Counted from the stretch's first letter, positions 52,716-60,824 are shown. The stretch: 60,824 nucleotides of DNA from Gemmatimonadota bacterium (GCA_016871915.1 VHBP01000006.1:1-60824), one strand, 5' to 3'. A program made the numbers and translations. Notes: generated from the letters alone by a model not told the origin.

Positions 52716-54838
52716 GACTCCGTCGACTCCGCCTGCAGAACTTCCGGCAGCATGTCGATAGCGAGCTCGTCTTCTCGGCGGGGCTGACCGGGATCATCGG
52801 GCCCAATGGGGCCGGCAAATCGACGATCCTCGAGGCGATCGCCTGGGCGCTCTATGGCAGCCATACCGTGCGTGGCGGGAGCGATTCGCTCCGCTTCGCG
52901 CGCGCCGCCCCGCGGGCCGCGGTGCGTGTCGAGCTGGAGTTCGATCTCGCGGGTCATCGCTATCGCGTGGTGCGCGGTCTCACGATGGCGGAGCTCTACC
53001 TCGACGATGGCCCGACGCCGATCGCGAACGCCGTCTCTACGGTCACCGAGTTGCTCCAGCGGCGCATCGGGATGACGCGCACGGAGTTCTTCAACACCTA
53101 CTTCACGGGGCAGAAGGAGCTCGCCGTGATGCAGGCGCTCTCCTCATCCGAGCGCGCGCACTTCCTCTCTCGCGTCCTTGGCTATGAACGCCTCCGACTC
53201 GCGCAGGACGCCTGTGGCTTGCGCCGCCGCGACCTGACCAATGAGATCGCGGGGCTGCAGGCGGGACTGCCCGACCGAGCATCCATCGAGGCGACGGTGG
53301 GAGAGGCCGAGGCGACGCTAGAAGGTGCGGAGGACGCGTGGCGCGCCGCCACGGAGGCGGTCGCGACGACCAAGACGGCGCTCGATGCCGTCGCGCCGCA
53401 GTGGCTCGCCGCCCAGCAGGGCCGCGAGGCGCGGCAACGGCTCGAGACGGAACAGGCGACCCTTGATGGCGAGCTCGTCGCGGTGACGCGGGAATTGGAG
53501 CGCCTCGCGCTCGAGCAGACGACTCAGGAACGCCAACTCGCCGAGCTCGATCCCACCGCCGCGGAGGCGACCCCCGCCGAGCGGCGCGAGCGGGTGGCCG
53601 CCCTGCACGCCGCGATCGCGACGCAGCGTGCCGAGCTCGCGACACTCGAGGAGGAGATCACGCAGCGACGCACCGCGTGGGTCCGCGAGCAGCAGGAGGT
53701 CGAGACCCGACTTCGGGCGCTCCGAGCCCAGTACGCCGAATTGCGGGACCAGCGCGATCGCCTCCTCTCGCTCGGTGAGGACGGGGATTGCCCCACCTGC
53801 ACGCGACCGCTGGGCACGCACTATCGCGACGTCCTCGATCTGCTCGAGCGGCAGATGGAGACCGTCGAGGCGGATGGGGCCTATTTCCGCAGCCGCCAAG
53901 GGCAACTACGGGAGATGCCGGAGGAGCTCGCGACGCGTGAGGCGCGACGCCGTACCCTGCGCGAGCAGGGCGAGGTCGCGGAGGACCACCGGGCGCAGCT
54001 CGAGGGGATCCTTGACCGGCTCGAACGCGTCGTGCGTGAGGTCGCCGAGCGATCGGCGCGTCGCAGCACTGTGCAGGCGCGTCGCGACGAGACCGCGGGA
54101 CGTCTCGTCGCGCTCGGTCCCCCGTCGGCGGATGACGCCGCCCTGCGCGAGCGGCATGAGGCCTGTGCCGCGGCCTTTGCCCAGGCGAGCACGCGCGCGG
54201 CCGGTGCGCAGGCGACCCGCGAGATGGCCGGCGCCGCGCTCACGCGGGCGCGGGAGGAACGGGCAGCGGTCGAGGAGCGACGCGCGCGCGTCGAGACCCT
54301 CGAGCAGGAGCGCGTCCTGCACGACGAGCTCCATCGGACCTACTCCGACCTACGGACGGATCTCAACTACGCGCTCCGTCCCGAGCTCTCCGAGATCGCG
54401 TCGCGACTCCTCAGCGAACTCACCGATGCGCGTTACACCGAACTCGAGCTTGACGATCGCTATCGCCTCGTGGTGCTCGAGGAGGGGGTGCCCAAGCCGG
54501 TGATCTCCGGCGGCGAGGAGGATGTCGCCAATCTGGTGCTGCGCCTCGCGATCTCGCAGATGATCGCGGAGCGCGCGGGGCAAGCCTTCTCGCTGCTCAT
54601 CCTTGACGAGATCTTCGGCTCGCTTGACGCACAGCGCCGCGACGCCGTGCTCGCGCTCCTGCGCGGCCTCCAGGCTCGCTTCGAGCAGGTGATCGTGATC
54701 AGTCACATCGATGATGTGCGCGATGGGTTGGACCAGGTCTTCTCGGTGGGCTTCGATCCGGAGACGGGGGCGGCCGTCGTCGCCGCCGCGGAGGGGCCGC
54801 GCCTCGGCTCCCTCCCACTCGCCGAGATGGTGGGATGA
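52712..54838 (+). CDS. sbcC: SbcC-type SMC-like ATPase subunit
   Basis: A 708-residue Rad50-like protein from GTG 52712 (GTGA overlap with sbcD). The N-terminal ATPase half has GPNGAGKS (30-37) and the C-terminal half VISGGEEDVANLVLRLAISQM (signature) and LLILDEIFGSLD (Walker B, D-loop). The coiled coil between is short and Arg/Glu/Ala-rich, with a zinc hook C360-P-T-C363. It is about two-thirds of E. coli SbcC length, mostly from a shorter coil. It powers the SbcD nuclease. It is coupled to the following GNAT gene (ATGA). Confidence 0.93.
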   Translation: MRLRRLRLQNFRQHVDSELVFSAGLTGIIGPNGAGKSTILEAIAWALYGSHTVRGGSDSLRFARAAPRAAVRVELEFDLAGHRYRVVRGLTMAELYLDDGPTPIANAVSTVTELLQRRIGMTRTEFFNTYFTGQKELAVMQALSSSERAHFLSRVLGYERLRLAQDACGLRRRDLTNEIAGLQAGLPDRASIEATVGEAEATLEGAEDAWRAATEAVATTKTALDAVAPQWLAAQQGREARQRLETEQATLDGELVAVTRELERLALEQTTQERQLAELDPTAAEATPAERRERVAALHAAIATQRAELATLEEEITQRRTAWVREQQEVETRLRALRAQYAELRDQRDRLLSLGEDGDCPTCTRPLGTHYRDVLDLLERQMETVEADGAYFRSRQGQLREMPEELATREARRRTLREQGEVAEDHRAQLEGILDRLERVVREVAERSARRSTVQARRDETAGRLVALGPPSADDAALRERHEACAAAFAQASTRAAGAQATREMAGAALTRAREERAAVEERRARVETLEQERVLHDELHRTYSDLRTDLNYALRPELSEIASRLLSELTDARYTELELDDRYRLVVLEEGVPKPVISGGEEDVANLVLRLAISQMIAERAGQAFSLLILDEIFGSLDAQRRDAVLALLRGLQARFEQVIVISHIDDVRDGLDQVFSVGFDPETGAAVVAAAEGPRLGSLPLAEMVG

Positions 54839-55800
54839 GCGCGCCGCGCGTGCGACTTACGGGGTCCGAACCCATCACGGTGGACGAGATCCCCGCGCTC
54901 AATCTCGTCTTCAGCGATGCCTTCAGTGAGCGCTACCGGCGCGATGGGATGACCGGGGTGCGCGTGCCACCGCTCAATCCCGTCCTCTGGCGCTTCGCGA
55001 TCGAGGCGGCGGGCGCCGGGGCGATGTGCTGGCGTGATGCGCAGGGGCGCATCGCCGCCTTCAACCTGGCGCACGTTTCGGGGAGCGAAGGGTGGATGGG
55101 GCCGCTCGCGGTGCGCGAGGATCTGCAAGGGCAGGGGGTGGGACGCGAGATCGTGACGGCGGGGATCCGTCGTCTGCTCGATGCCGGCTGTCGCACCGTC
55201 GGGCTCGAGACGATGCCACGCACGATGGACAACATCGGCTTCTATGCGCGGCTCGGCTTCGTCCCTGCGCACCTGACGATCACCGTCACCCTCGACGCGG
55301 GGTCGCCAGCGGGACCGCGACCGGAGCGGCTCAGTGCGCATCAGGGGGTGCTGCGGGCGCGCGCGATGACGGAGATCGCCGCCTGCACCGATCAGGTGCG
55401 CCCTGGCGCGGATTACGCGCGGGAGATCGAGGGGACGCTGCACCATGGCGTCGGTGACTGCGTGATCGTGCGCGATCCAGACGGGGCGGTCCGTGGCTTC
55501 GCGCTGGTGCACGAGGTGCCGCTCGTCGAGGGGCGCGTGCTCGAGGAGCTGCGCGTCCTCAAGCTCGTCGTGCGGGAGGCGGAGGCGCTCCCCGGGTTGA
55601 TCGAACGGCTCGGGGTGGCGGCGCGTCAGGCGGGGGCGTCACGGGTCGCGGTGCGCCTGCAGGGCGCCTATCCCGATCTCTTGCGGCAGTGCGTCGCGAC
55701 GGGCGCGCGAGTGCGCTGGACCGATCTGCGGATGACCCTCGCCGGCTACGGCGAGCCGACCCCGACACGCGGGATCGTGCTCTCCAACTGGGAGCTCTGA
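54835..55800 (+). CDS. GNAT-family acetyltransferase (tandem domain)
   Basis: A 321-residue protein from ATG 54835, overlapping the sbcC stop. The first half is a standard GNAT domain: DAQGRIAAFNLAHVSGSEGWMGPLAVREDLQGQGVGREIVTAGIRRL with the acetyl-CoA R/QxxGxG/A loop QGQGVG, and NIGFYARLGFVPA. The second half (~170-321) has no loop of that kind but keeps beta-rich segments (GFALVHEVPLVEGRV), so it is probably a pseudo-GNAT. The substrate is unknown. Coupling to sbcDC suggests only shared expression. Confidence 0.82.
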   Translation: MSAPRVRLTGSEPITVDEIPALNLVFSDAFSERYRRDGMTGVRVPPLNPVLWRFAIEAAGAGAMCWRDAQGRIAAFNLAHVSGSEGWMGPLAVREDLQGQGVGREIVTAGIRRLLDAGCRTVGLETMPRTMDNIGFYARLGFVPAHLTITVTLDAGSPAGPRPERLSAHQGVLRARAMTEIAACTDQVRPGADYAREIEGTLHHGVGDCVIVRDPDGAVRGFALVHEVPLVEGRVLEELRVLKLVVREAEALPGLIERLGVAARQAGASRVAVRLQGAYPDLLRQCVATGARVRWTDLRMTLAGYGEPTPTRGIVLSNWEL

Positions 55801-55801
55801 C

Positions 55802-56002
55802 TCAGCGCTTGGGCGAGCGGCCGGCGGTGCGGGCGCGCTCGGCGCGCTTCACCACGCCGAACACCACGAGGAAGGTGCCGAGGGTCAGGAAGGCGTGGAT
55901 GACGCCCGGGGCATCGAGCGCGAAGGTCGCGATCGCCCAGAAGACGAGCATCACGACACCGACGAGGGAGAGGAGGTCCATGGTGTGGGAAACAACGCGC
56001 AT
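55802..56002 (-). CDS. Small membrane protein, DUF5670/lmo0937-like
   Basis: A 66-residue protein from ATG 56000-56002 with GGAG eight bases upstream. LLSLVGVVMLVFWAIATFAL and VIHAFLTLGTFLVVFGVV are two membrane helices separated by a short DAPG turn, then a basic tail VKRAERARTAGRSPKR. The GV-LVxW and I/VIHxxL pattern resembles the lmo0937 (DUF5670) family of unknown function. It converges with the GNAT gene by 1 nt. Confidence 0.65.
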   Translation of the reverse strand: MRVVSHTMDLLSLVGVVMLVFWAIATFALDAPGVIHAFLTLGTFLVVFGVVKRAERARTAGRSPKR

Positions 56003-56330
56003 TGACGCTCCGCTGTCCAGTCTCGTAGCTTTGCAGGAGATGATGACGGGACGGAGAGAATTCACTTTTTGAGCCGATAAGTCCTCCGAAGCGGATCCGA
56101 CATCTCTGCCGACGCCATGCCCGGATGCCGGGAAGACGGACGTAGGGTGAGGGCCTCATGCATTCGACAGGGCTTCAAAAACCTCTCTTCGCTCCCTCCT
56201 CTGCCGGGGCCTCGTTCCAGTGGGACGGGGCCCCGGCGCTCTTCGCCTCACGGAACCTCGATGCCGCATCGGGGATTCATGAGGGAGCGGGCGCACCGGC
56301 CCGTTCGTCCCTTTGCCCGATCTCTTTGCC
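56003..56330. other. Gene-free leader upstream of the pterin genes, with a long hairpin
   Basis: A 328-nt gap. It contains a GC-rich stem GCCGGGGCC (56203-56211) with GGCCCCGGC (56229-56237), whose inside pairs further (GTTCC with GGGAC), and further short inverted repeats up to 56310. It could be a structured 5' leader of the PTPS-folE-SDR mRNA. I could not match it to the preQ1 or THF (folE) riboswitch patterns I know. Confidence 0.35.
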
Positions 56331-56744
56331 ATGTCCGTCGTCCAGATCACCCGCATCGTCCGCTTCAACGCCGCGCACCGCGTCTTCAACCCGACGCTCA
56401 GTGACGCGGAGAATCAGCGGCTCTTCGGGAAGTGCAACAACCCGAATTGGCACGGGCATAACTACACCCTCGAGGTGACGGTGGAAGGGGGGATCGATCC
56501 GGTGACCGGCTACGTGGTGAACCTCCGCGACATCAAGCAGGTGGTGGAGCGGGAGATCGTGGAGCATGTCGACCACAAGAACCTGAACCTCGAGGTCCCC
56601 TTCATGCAGGGGATCATCCCGAGCACGGAGAACTTCGTGCTCGCCATCTGGCGCGTCCTCGCGCCCGCCGTCGCCCCCGCACGGCTCGCACGCCTCAAGC
56701 TCTGGGAGACGGACAATCAGTATGTCGAATACGACGGGCGGTAA
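56331..56744 (+). CDS. 6-pyruvoyl-tetrahydropterin synthase family protein (PTPS-II-like)
   Basis: A 137-residue PTPS/QueD-fold enzyme from ATG 56331. Zinc ligands are His16 (FNAAHRVF) and His41/His43, and the catalytic Cys35 lies in [11 protein letters not shown], so the spacing is C-x5-HGH. That spacing is the one reported for PTPS-II (tetrahydrobiopterin-type) enzymes, whereas QueD has C-x3-HGH. It acts on 7,8-dihydroneopterin triphosphate, the product of FolE next door. folE overlaps its end by 23 nt and an SDR follows. No other queuosine genes are present nearby. Confidence 0.85.
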   Translation: MSVVQITRIVRFNAAHRVFNPTLSDAENQRLFGKCNNPNWHGHNYTLEVTVEGGIDPVTGYVVNLRDIKQVVEREIVEHVDHKNLNLEVPFMQGIIPSTENFVLAIWRVLAPAVAPARLARLKLWETDNQYVEYDGR

Positions 56745-57387
56745 GCCCGCGGTGCACCCGACCAAGCCGATCACCAGCTCGGATCAGTTCGAGGCGGCGC
56801 CGCCGATGGCAGCGGCGCGGATGGCGGAGTTCGAGGGGATCATCCGGCGCGAGCTCGAGCTCGTCGGGGAGGATCCCGCGCGCGAGGGGCTCGTCAAGAC
56901 GCCGGAGCGCGTCGCGAAGGCGATGTCGTGGCTCACGCGGGGGTATGGGATGGATGTCGCCGATGTGGTCGGCGACGCGGTCTTCGCGGAGGAGCACGCC
57001 TCGATGGTCATGGTGCGCGACATCGAGTTCTACTCGCTTTGCGAGCACCACATGCTCCCCTTCTTCGGCCGGGCGCACATCGCCTACATCCCGAACGGCC
57101 GGATCGTCGGGCTCTCCAAGCTCCCGCGCATCGTCGAGGTGTTCGCGCGCCGGTTGCAGGTGCAGGAGCGCCTCACGCAGCAGGTGGCGGAGGCGATCGA
57201 GGAGGTGCTGCGCCCCGAAGGGGTCGGTGTCGTGATGGAGGCCTCGCATCTCTGCATGATGATGCGCGGGGTGGAGAAGCAGGCCTCGAGCACGATCACC
57301 TCGGCGCTCCGTGGGAGCTTCAAGGACGACGCCAAGACGCGTGACGAGTTCCTGCGACTCGCCTACGCGCACACCTCGTCGCGATGA
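56722..57387 (+). CDS. folE: GTP cyclohydrolase I
   Basis: A 221-residue enzyme converting GTP to 7,8-dihydroneopterin triphosphate. Its N-terminal ~35 residues are a non-conserved extension. The catalytic core has [13 protein letters not shown], zinc ligands C107 and H110 in [22 protein letters not shown], and the third zinc Cys in [28 protein letters not shown] and [11 protein letters not shown] complete the signature. It starts inside the PTPS gene and ends in an ATGA overlap with the SDR, so the three proteins are translationally coupled. Confidence 0.96.
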   Translation: MSNTTGGKPAVHPTKPITSSDQFEAAPPMAAARMAEFEGIIRRELELVGEDPAREGLVKTPERVAKAMSWLTRGYGMDVADVVGDAVFAEEHASMVMVRDIEFYSLCEHHMLPFFGRAHIAYIPNGRIVGLSKLPRIVEVFARRLQVQERLTQQVAEAIEEVLRPEGVGVVMEASHLCMMMRGVEKQASSTITSALRGSFKDDAKTRDEFLRLAYAHTSSR

Positions 57388-58103
57388 GCCGTCCGCTTGC
57401 GGGGCGGACGGCGCTCGTCACTGGGGCCTCACGCGGGATCGGTGAGGCGACGGCACGTGCGCTGGTGGCCCTCGGGGCACGCGCGCTTCTCGTCGCGCGA
57501 GATGCGGCGGTGTTGGACCGCGTGGCGGGCGAGTTGGGCCACGGGGCCCTCGCGCTCGCGACCGATCTGACCGCACCCGGGGCGACAGAGCGGCTCGCCG
57601 CGCGCGTGCTCACGGCCCTCGATGGGGCCCCCGATATCGTGGTACATGCCGCAGGGAGCTTCCCGCTCGCGGCGGTCGAGGCGACCACCGACGCAGATCT
57701 CGACCTCGCCCTTGCCCTCAATGTCGCCGCGCCGCTCCGGCTCACCCGCGATCTCCTGCATGCCATGCGTGCCCGTGGCTCGGGTGACATCGTGACGATC
57801 GGCTCGGTGGCCGACCGCGCCGTCTTTCCCGGCAACGCGACCTACGCGGCCTCCAAGCATGCGCTGCGCGCCGTCCACGAGACCCTGCGCATGGAGACCC
57901 GTGGCTCGGGGGTGCGGGCGACCCTCGTCTCCCCCGCCGCGACCGATACCGCGCTCTGGGATCCCCACGATCCTGACACGTCCACGCATCTCCCCTCGCG
58001 CACCGAGATGCTGCGCGCCGCGGATGTCGCCGAGGTCGTGGCATGGGCGGTGACCCGCCCCGCGCATATCAACGTCGAGGAGATCCGGCTCGCGCGGAGC
58101 TAG
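57384..58103 (+). CDS. Short-chain dehydrogenase/reductase, sepiapterin reductase-like by context
   Basis: A 239-residue SDR. The NADPH motif TGASRGIG is at 13-20, catalytic Ser141, Tyr154 and Lys158 lie in [23 protein letters not shown], and the C-terminus ([15 protein letters not shown]) fits classical SDRs. Sequence alone gives a generic reductase. Position directly after PTPS and folE, with an ATGA overlap, suggests it reduces 6-pyruvoyl-tetrahydropterin as sepiapterin reductase does. Alternatives are 3-oxoacyl-ACP or unrelated carbonyl reduction. Confidence 0.85.
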   Translation: MSRPLAGRTALVTGASRGIGEATARALVALGARALLVARDAAVLDRVAGELGHGALALATDLTAPGATERLAARVLTALDGAPDIVVHAAGSFPLAAVEATTDADLDLALALNVAAPLRLTRDLLHAMRARGSGDIVTIGSVADRAVFPGNATYAASKHALRAVHETLRMETRGSGVRATLVSPAATDTALWDPHDPDTSTHLPSRTEMLRAADVAEVVAWAVTRPAHINVEEIRLARS

Positions 58104-58155
58104 ACGCGCACGCCGCGAGTCTCACGCGCGCACCAGCCCGATTCGCGCTCCCTTC

Positions 58156-58815
58156 ATGCGCCTCGAACTCGTCGAACGGCTGCAGTGCCCCGCCGATCAC
58201 CGCCCGACCCCCCTCGTCGTCGTCGCGTCGGAAGTGGTCGATCGCGACCTTCGTCGCGGGACGGCGGGGTGCATGCAGTGTGGACGCGAGGCGCGGTTCC
58301 GTGCGGGGGACCTCTGGGGTGCCTCCGTGGGTGCCGCGACGTCAGCTTCCAGCGAGAGTCCTGAGCGTCGTGAGCGGGATGCGACGTATGCCGTATCGCC
58401 GTCGCTCGAGGCCCTCGATCGTTTGCAGGCGCTTCTCGGGCTCACCGAATCAGGGGGCGCGGTGCTCCTCGGCGGACGCTATGCGGCATTTGCCGCCGGT
58501 CTCCAAGCACGGCTCGACCTGATGGTGATCGTCACGGATCCCGACGCCTCCCTCTTCACCTCGGCCGCGCGCGTCATCGGGTGGGCCGATGGGGTGCCCT
58601 TCGCCGAGGGGACCTTCCGTGCCGCCGCCCTCGATGGGGCGCGGCTGGTGGACGCTGCGGTCCGTACGGTGCGCGCCGGTGGACGGATCGTGGCCCCGAT
58701 CTCCTGCCCCCGACCCTCGACCGTCACCCTGCTCGCTGCGGATACCGCCGAGTGGGTAGGCGAGCGTGGGGCGACGCCATCCGTGATCCCACTCGAGCGC
58801 GCCGCGCCACGGTGA
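58156..58815 (+). CDS. Trm112-like / degenerate methyltransferase-like protein
   Basis: A 219-residue protein. The N-terminus LVERLQCPADHRPTPLVVVAS with GTAGCMQCGREARFRAGDL is Trm112-like, a zinc ribbon in which one usual Cys pair reads CPADH. Residues ~90-210 resemble the end of a class I SAM methyltransferase (DGVPFAEGTFRAAAL, VRTVRAGGRIVAPIS) but the SAM-binding GxGxG motif is absent (SGGAVLLGGRYAAF instead). It may be a regulator or partner. It is 52 nt after the SDR and may belong to the same transcript. Confidence 0.6.
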   Translation: MRLELVERLQCPADHRPTPLVVVASEVVDRDLRRGTAGCMQCGREARFRAGDLWGASVGAATSASSESPERRERDATYAVSPSLEALDRLQALLGLTESGGAVLLGGRYAAFAAGLQARLDLMVIVTDPDASLFTSAARVIGWADGVPFAEGTFRAAALDGARLVDAAVRTVRAGGRIVAPISCPRPSTVTLLAADTAEWVGERGATPSVIPLERAAPR

Positions 58816-58843
58816 GGCGGTCGGGCCGGCCGCTCTGGTGAGA

Positions 58844-59653
58844 TCAGCTCTTCGGGGTGATGCGGACCCAATAGCGGATGGGACTTCCCGCCACCGGACG
58901 GCCATGTCGCCGAACTTCTGCCACCACTTGGAAGCTGTCGGTCGCTACGGGGAGACGATTCGAGAAGACCCGAAGTCGTCGGATGGACATCCCGCTCGTC
59001 GAGGTGGTATCGACGACGCCCCGCCGGCCGGCGTTGCTCTGGAGCACGGCAATCGTCGTGTCGCCTGGCGACAACGTGTCACCACGGTAGATCAGCTGCC
59101 AACGCACCGGCCATCCGACGACATTGCCGGGAGTCGCCGTCGGGCCCGAGAGGTTGCGAACCGAGACGCCGATGTCGCTAGTCAGATTCGCGGCACCATC
59201 GGGGAGCACGTAGTCGAGGGTGAGGCGCGTCGACCCCATCGCACTGACGGTATCAGGGCGGGGGGTCACGACGATCGTCCGTCGTGCGCTCTGGAGCGTA
59301 CCGAGCGAGGCGAAGACACGAATCGTCCCACTCGCACGCGTCGTGGTGAGGAACCCCGTCGCGCCGATCGTGACGCCCGTATCCGGCGAAAGGAAGCGGA
59401 AGTCGACACCGGCGATCACGGCGCCACGCCCATCGTAGGCCGTCGCCTGGAGCGGTGTCGCGACGCCGAACGAGTCTCGCAGCGTGTCGCCGACGATCAC
59501 GGCGGGGAAGGGGATGCCGGAGAATTCGATCGCAGTGAGCTCGCCTTCCGACGCGACGGGGGTATCACACCCGAGGAGCAGGGCGAGGGAGAGGGACGCG
59601 AAGCCCCAGTGGCGCACCGCGCGCGGGGTGGCACGTCCGCACAATCCCATCAT
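58844..59653 (-). CDS. Ig-like domain lipoprotein
   Basis: A 269-residue lipoprotein whose ATG shares one base with the parA stop (TGATG). RHWGFASLSLALLLGCDTP gives a signal with lipobox LLGC. The mature part is beta-rich with AIEFSGIPFPAVIVGDTLRD, ATAYDGRGAVIAGVDFRFLS, TGFLTTTRASGTIRVFAS and TPRPDTVSAMGSTRL, typical of Big_2 Ig-like repeats, followed by a longer C-terminal beta domain of unrecognised type. It has the same layout as the partial gene at 1-319. Surface exposure is likely; function unknown. Confidence 0.8.
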   Translation of the reverse strand: MMGLCGRATPRAVRHWGFASLSLALLLGCDTPVASEGELTAIEFSGIPFPAVIVGDTLRDSFGVATPLQATAYDGRGAVIAGVDFRFLSPDTGVTIGATGFLTTTRASGTIRVFASLGTLQSARRTIVVTPRPDTVSAMGSTRLTLDYVLPDGAANLTSDIGVSVRNLSGPTATPGNVVGWPVRWQLIYRGDTLSPGDTTIAVLQSNAGRRGVVDTTSTSGMSIRRLRVFSNRLPVATDSFQVVAEVRRHGRPVAGSPIRYWVRITPKS

Positions 59654-60423
59654 CAGTAGCCCAACCGTTCGGCCAGGCGCGTCGCGAGGTTCACGTACGC
59701 CTGCGACGCGGGATCAGCTGGCGAGCGCACCACCACCGGTTGGCCCGTCGCGAAGGCCTCGGCGGCGGCCGAGCTCCGCGGGATCACCAGATCCATCATG
59801 AGGTGCGCCGGCACCTTCTGTCGGATGTAATTCGCCGTCGTCTCACAGGCGGGGTTCCCCGCCTCATACATCGTGAGCAGGATCCCATCGAAGATGAGCC
59901 GCTCGTGCTGCGTCACGATGTCCTGGATCCCACGTAGGATCTGCGGGGTGGTCTGGAGGGCGAGGGGCTCTGCCTGCAGCGGGACGAGCACACGATCGGC
60001 ACAGGTGAGCGCGGCGCGCGTGACCGGGCCGAGCCCCGGTGGCGTGTCCAGCAGCACGATATCGCACCGTTCGCTCGCCTCGCCAAGCATCAGGGCCAAG
60101 AGGTCGGAGGAGGCGATCCCCTCCTGATAGGCCGTATGGTCGGCCGCTTCGGTCACGCTCCCAGCCAGCATCACCCGCAGCCACGGGAGGGTGGTGGGGA
60201 GCAGGATCTCACGGAGGCCGCGCAGGCCGAGGAGATAATCGGCGAAGCCGTACTGGGGATGGCCCTGTCGGAGTCCCACCCCGAAGCGCACCGAGCCCTG
60301 AGGATCGGTGTCGACGAGCAAGGTGCGAAGGCCGCGCCGCGCGAAGGCGGCGGCGAGATTCACCGAGGTCGTCGTCTTTCCGACCCCGCCCTTTTGGCTG
60401 ACGATCGCGATGGTGGTGCCCAT
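59653..60423 (-). CDS. ParA-family partition/positioning ATPase
   Basis: A 256-residue ParA/Soj-like ATPase from ATG 60421-60423. The deviant Walker A is KGGVGKTT (11-18), with VDTDPQGSVRFGVG, DIVLLDTPPGLGPVTRAAL (Walker B) and VLVPLQAEPLALQTTPQIL. Such proteins position DNA or protein cargo by ATP-dependent dimerisation on the nucleoid. No parB follows; the neighbours are a TPR gene (1-nt gap) and an Ig-like lipoprotein. This suggests an orphan ParA for another cargo, although chromosome segregation cannot be excluded. Confidence 0.88.
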   Translation of the reverse strand: MGTTIAIVSQKGGVGKTTTSVNLAAAFARRGLRTLLVDTDPQGSVRFGVGLRQGHPQYGFADYLLGLRGLREILLPTTLPWLRVMLAGSVTEAADHTAYQEGIASSDLLALMLGEASERCDIVLLDTPPGLGPVTRAALTCADRVLVPLQAEPLALQTTPQILRGIQDIVTQHERLIFDGILLTMYEAGNPACETTANYIRQKVPAHLMMDLVIPRSSAAAEAFATGQPVVVRSPADPASQAYVNLATRLAERLGY

Positions 60424-60424
60424 C

Positions 60425-60824
60425 TCAGCTCCGCGTCGGCTCACCCGCCCCACCGCTCGCGCCATGGAGCTGATCGAGCGTGGCCTGCGCGTGCGCGATC
60501 CAGCGGGCGGCATCTTCCCCCCTGGGGGGGTGGGCCAGGAAGGCCTCGAGATGTGCCGCCGCCCCGACGGCATCACCGCGTTTGATCAGCAAGAAGGCCA
60601 GCCCGTATTGTGCACCGCTCGCGGTCGCATCGACCTCGATGGCCCGACGGTATGCGCGGATCGCCTCCTCCACGCGCCCGACCTTGGTCAAGGCGATCGC
60701 CATGTTCTGCAGGATGCGGAGATCGGTCGGGTGCTCCCGCAAGGCCAATCGGTAGCTCGTCACCGCCGCGTCGAAATCCCCTTGGCGCTCCAGAACCAAC
60801 GCCTCGTTCAGATAATCGAGGCGC
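60425..60824 (-). CDS. TPR protein, 5' part cut by window edge
   Basis: The frame is open at the right edge of the window and ends at TGA 60425-60427. About 133 residues are visible, opening with RLDYLNEALVLERQGDFDAA. They contain consecutive TPR units: AAVTSYRLALREHPTDLRILQNMAIALTKVGRVEEAIRAYRRAIEVDATASGAQYGLAFLLIKRGD. A Gly/Ala/Pro tail follows. TPR arrays mediate protein contacts. It is 1 nt before parA, so it is probably its operon partner. Confidence 0.8.
   Translation of the reverse strand, partial: RLDYLNEALVLERQGDFDAAVTSYRLALREHPTDLRILQNMAIALTKVGRVEEAIRAYRRAIEVDATASGAQYGLAFLLIKRGDAVGAAAHLEAFLAHPPRGEDAARWIAHAQATLDQLHGASGGAGEPTRS

Noticed and set aside
56150-56330. preQ1 or tetrahydrofolate (folE motif) riboswitch
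   Set aside because: I could not align the conserved cores; the stem present is a plain GC hairpin. Left only as a possible new leader.

Overview
The window is a high-GC (roughly two-thirds G+C) bacterial chromosome segment that looks like Gemmatimonadota. Supporting signs are a short RpoD-type sigma factor of the Bacteroidota kind with a TAnnTTTG-like element upstream, a SusC/SusD outer-membrane pair, a Kdo transferase (Gram-negative lipopolysaccharide), many start codons without a Shine-Dalgarno sequence, and signal-peptide proteins with Ig-like, DUF4397 and carboxypeptidase-regulatory domains. I see no rRNA, CRISPR array, insertion sequence or prophage. It reads as core chromosome. The affiliation is inferred from gene content, not from a database search.

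Layout. 0-3 kb: a truncated lipoprotein gene, five tRNA genes (Pro, Arg, Val, Gly, Ala, all minus) and a TPR protein. 3-6 kb: sigma factor, MlaF-type ATPase, Nudix hydrolase and AraC-type regulator. 6-10.5 kb: F1 ATP synthase genes atpA-G-D-C. 10.5-12.6 kb: waaA and a DsbA-like protein. 12.8-20.1 kb: a SusC/SusD outer-membrane cluster. 20.1-22.4 kb: TPM protein, degenerate nucleotidyltransferase and LemA. 22.4-29.6 kb (minus): dnaE-accA-ricT-metG. 29.7-31.8 kb: a secreted S9 peptidase. 31.8-38.3 kb (minus): lipA-pdhA-pdhB-pdhC-lpd-lipB, a complete pyruvate dehydrogenase plus lipoate-assembly operon. 38.5-44 kb: small membrane protein, an unrecognised enzyme-like protein, DUF3108, glycosyltransferase, POT peptide transporter, a 5'-truncated ABC ATPase remnant and a LipM-type octanoyltransferase. 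44-47.5 kb: convergent gcvP and gcvH. 47.5-50.2 kb (minus): a degenerate DEAD-box-like protein with an Arg/Gly/Pro tail, tdk and coaE. 50.3-55.8 kb: aminotransferase, sbcD-sbcC and a GNAT protein. 56.3-58.8 kb: PTPS, folE and SDR (a tetrahydrobiopterin-like cassette) and a Trm112/methyltransferase-like protein. 58.8-60.8 kb (minus): a partial TPR gene, parA and an Ig-like lipoprotein.

Themes. Lipoate recurs: lipA, lipB and a LipM-type enzyme sit beside their clients, the PDH E2 and GcvH. The SusC/SusD region encodes several extracytoplasmic proteins with closely spaced cysteine pairs next to a divergent DsbA-like oxidoreductase.

The most unusual signal is intergenic. Two classes of seven-base repeat arrays (GCTGAAG/CTTCAGC and CTGACCC/GGGTCAG) fill gaps between co-oriented genes. 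One arm follows the upstream stop codon and the inverted arm runs up to the downstream start codon, where no Shine-Dalgarno is visible. Two perfect TGTGA-N6-TCACA palindromes, upstream of atpA and in the dsbA-like/susC gap, suggest a CRP/FNR-type regulator.
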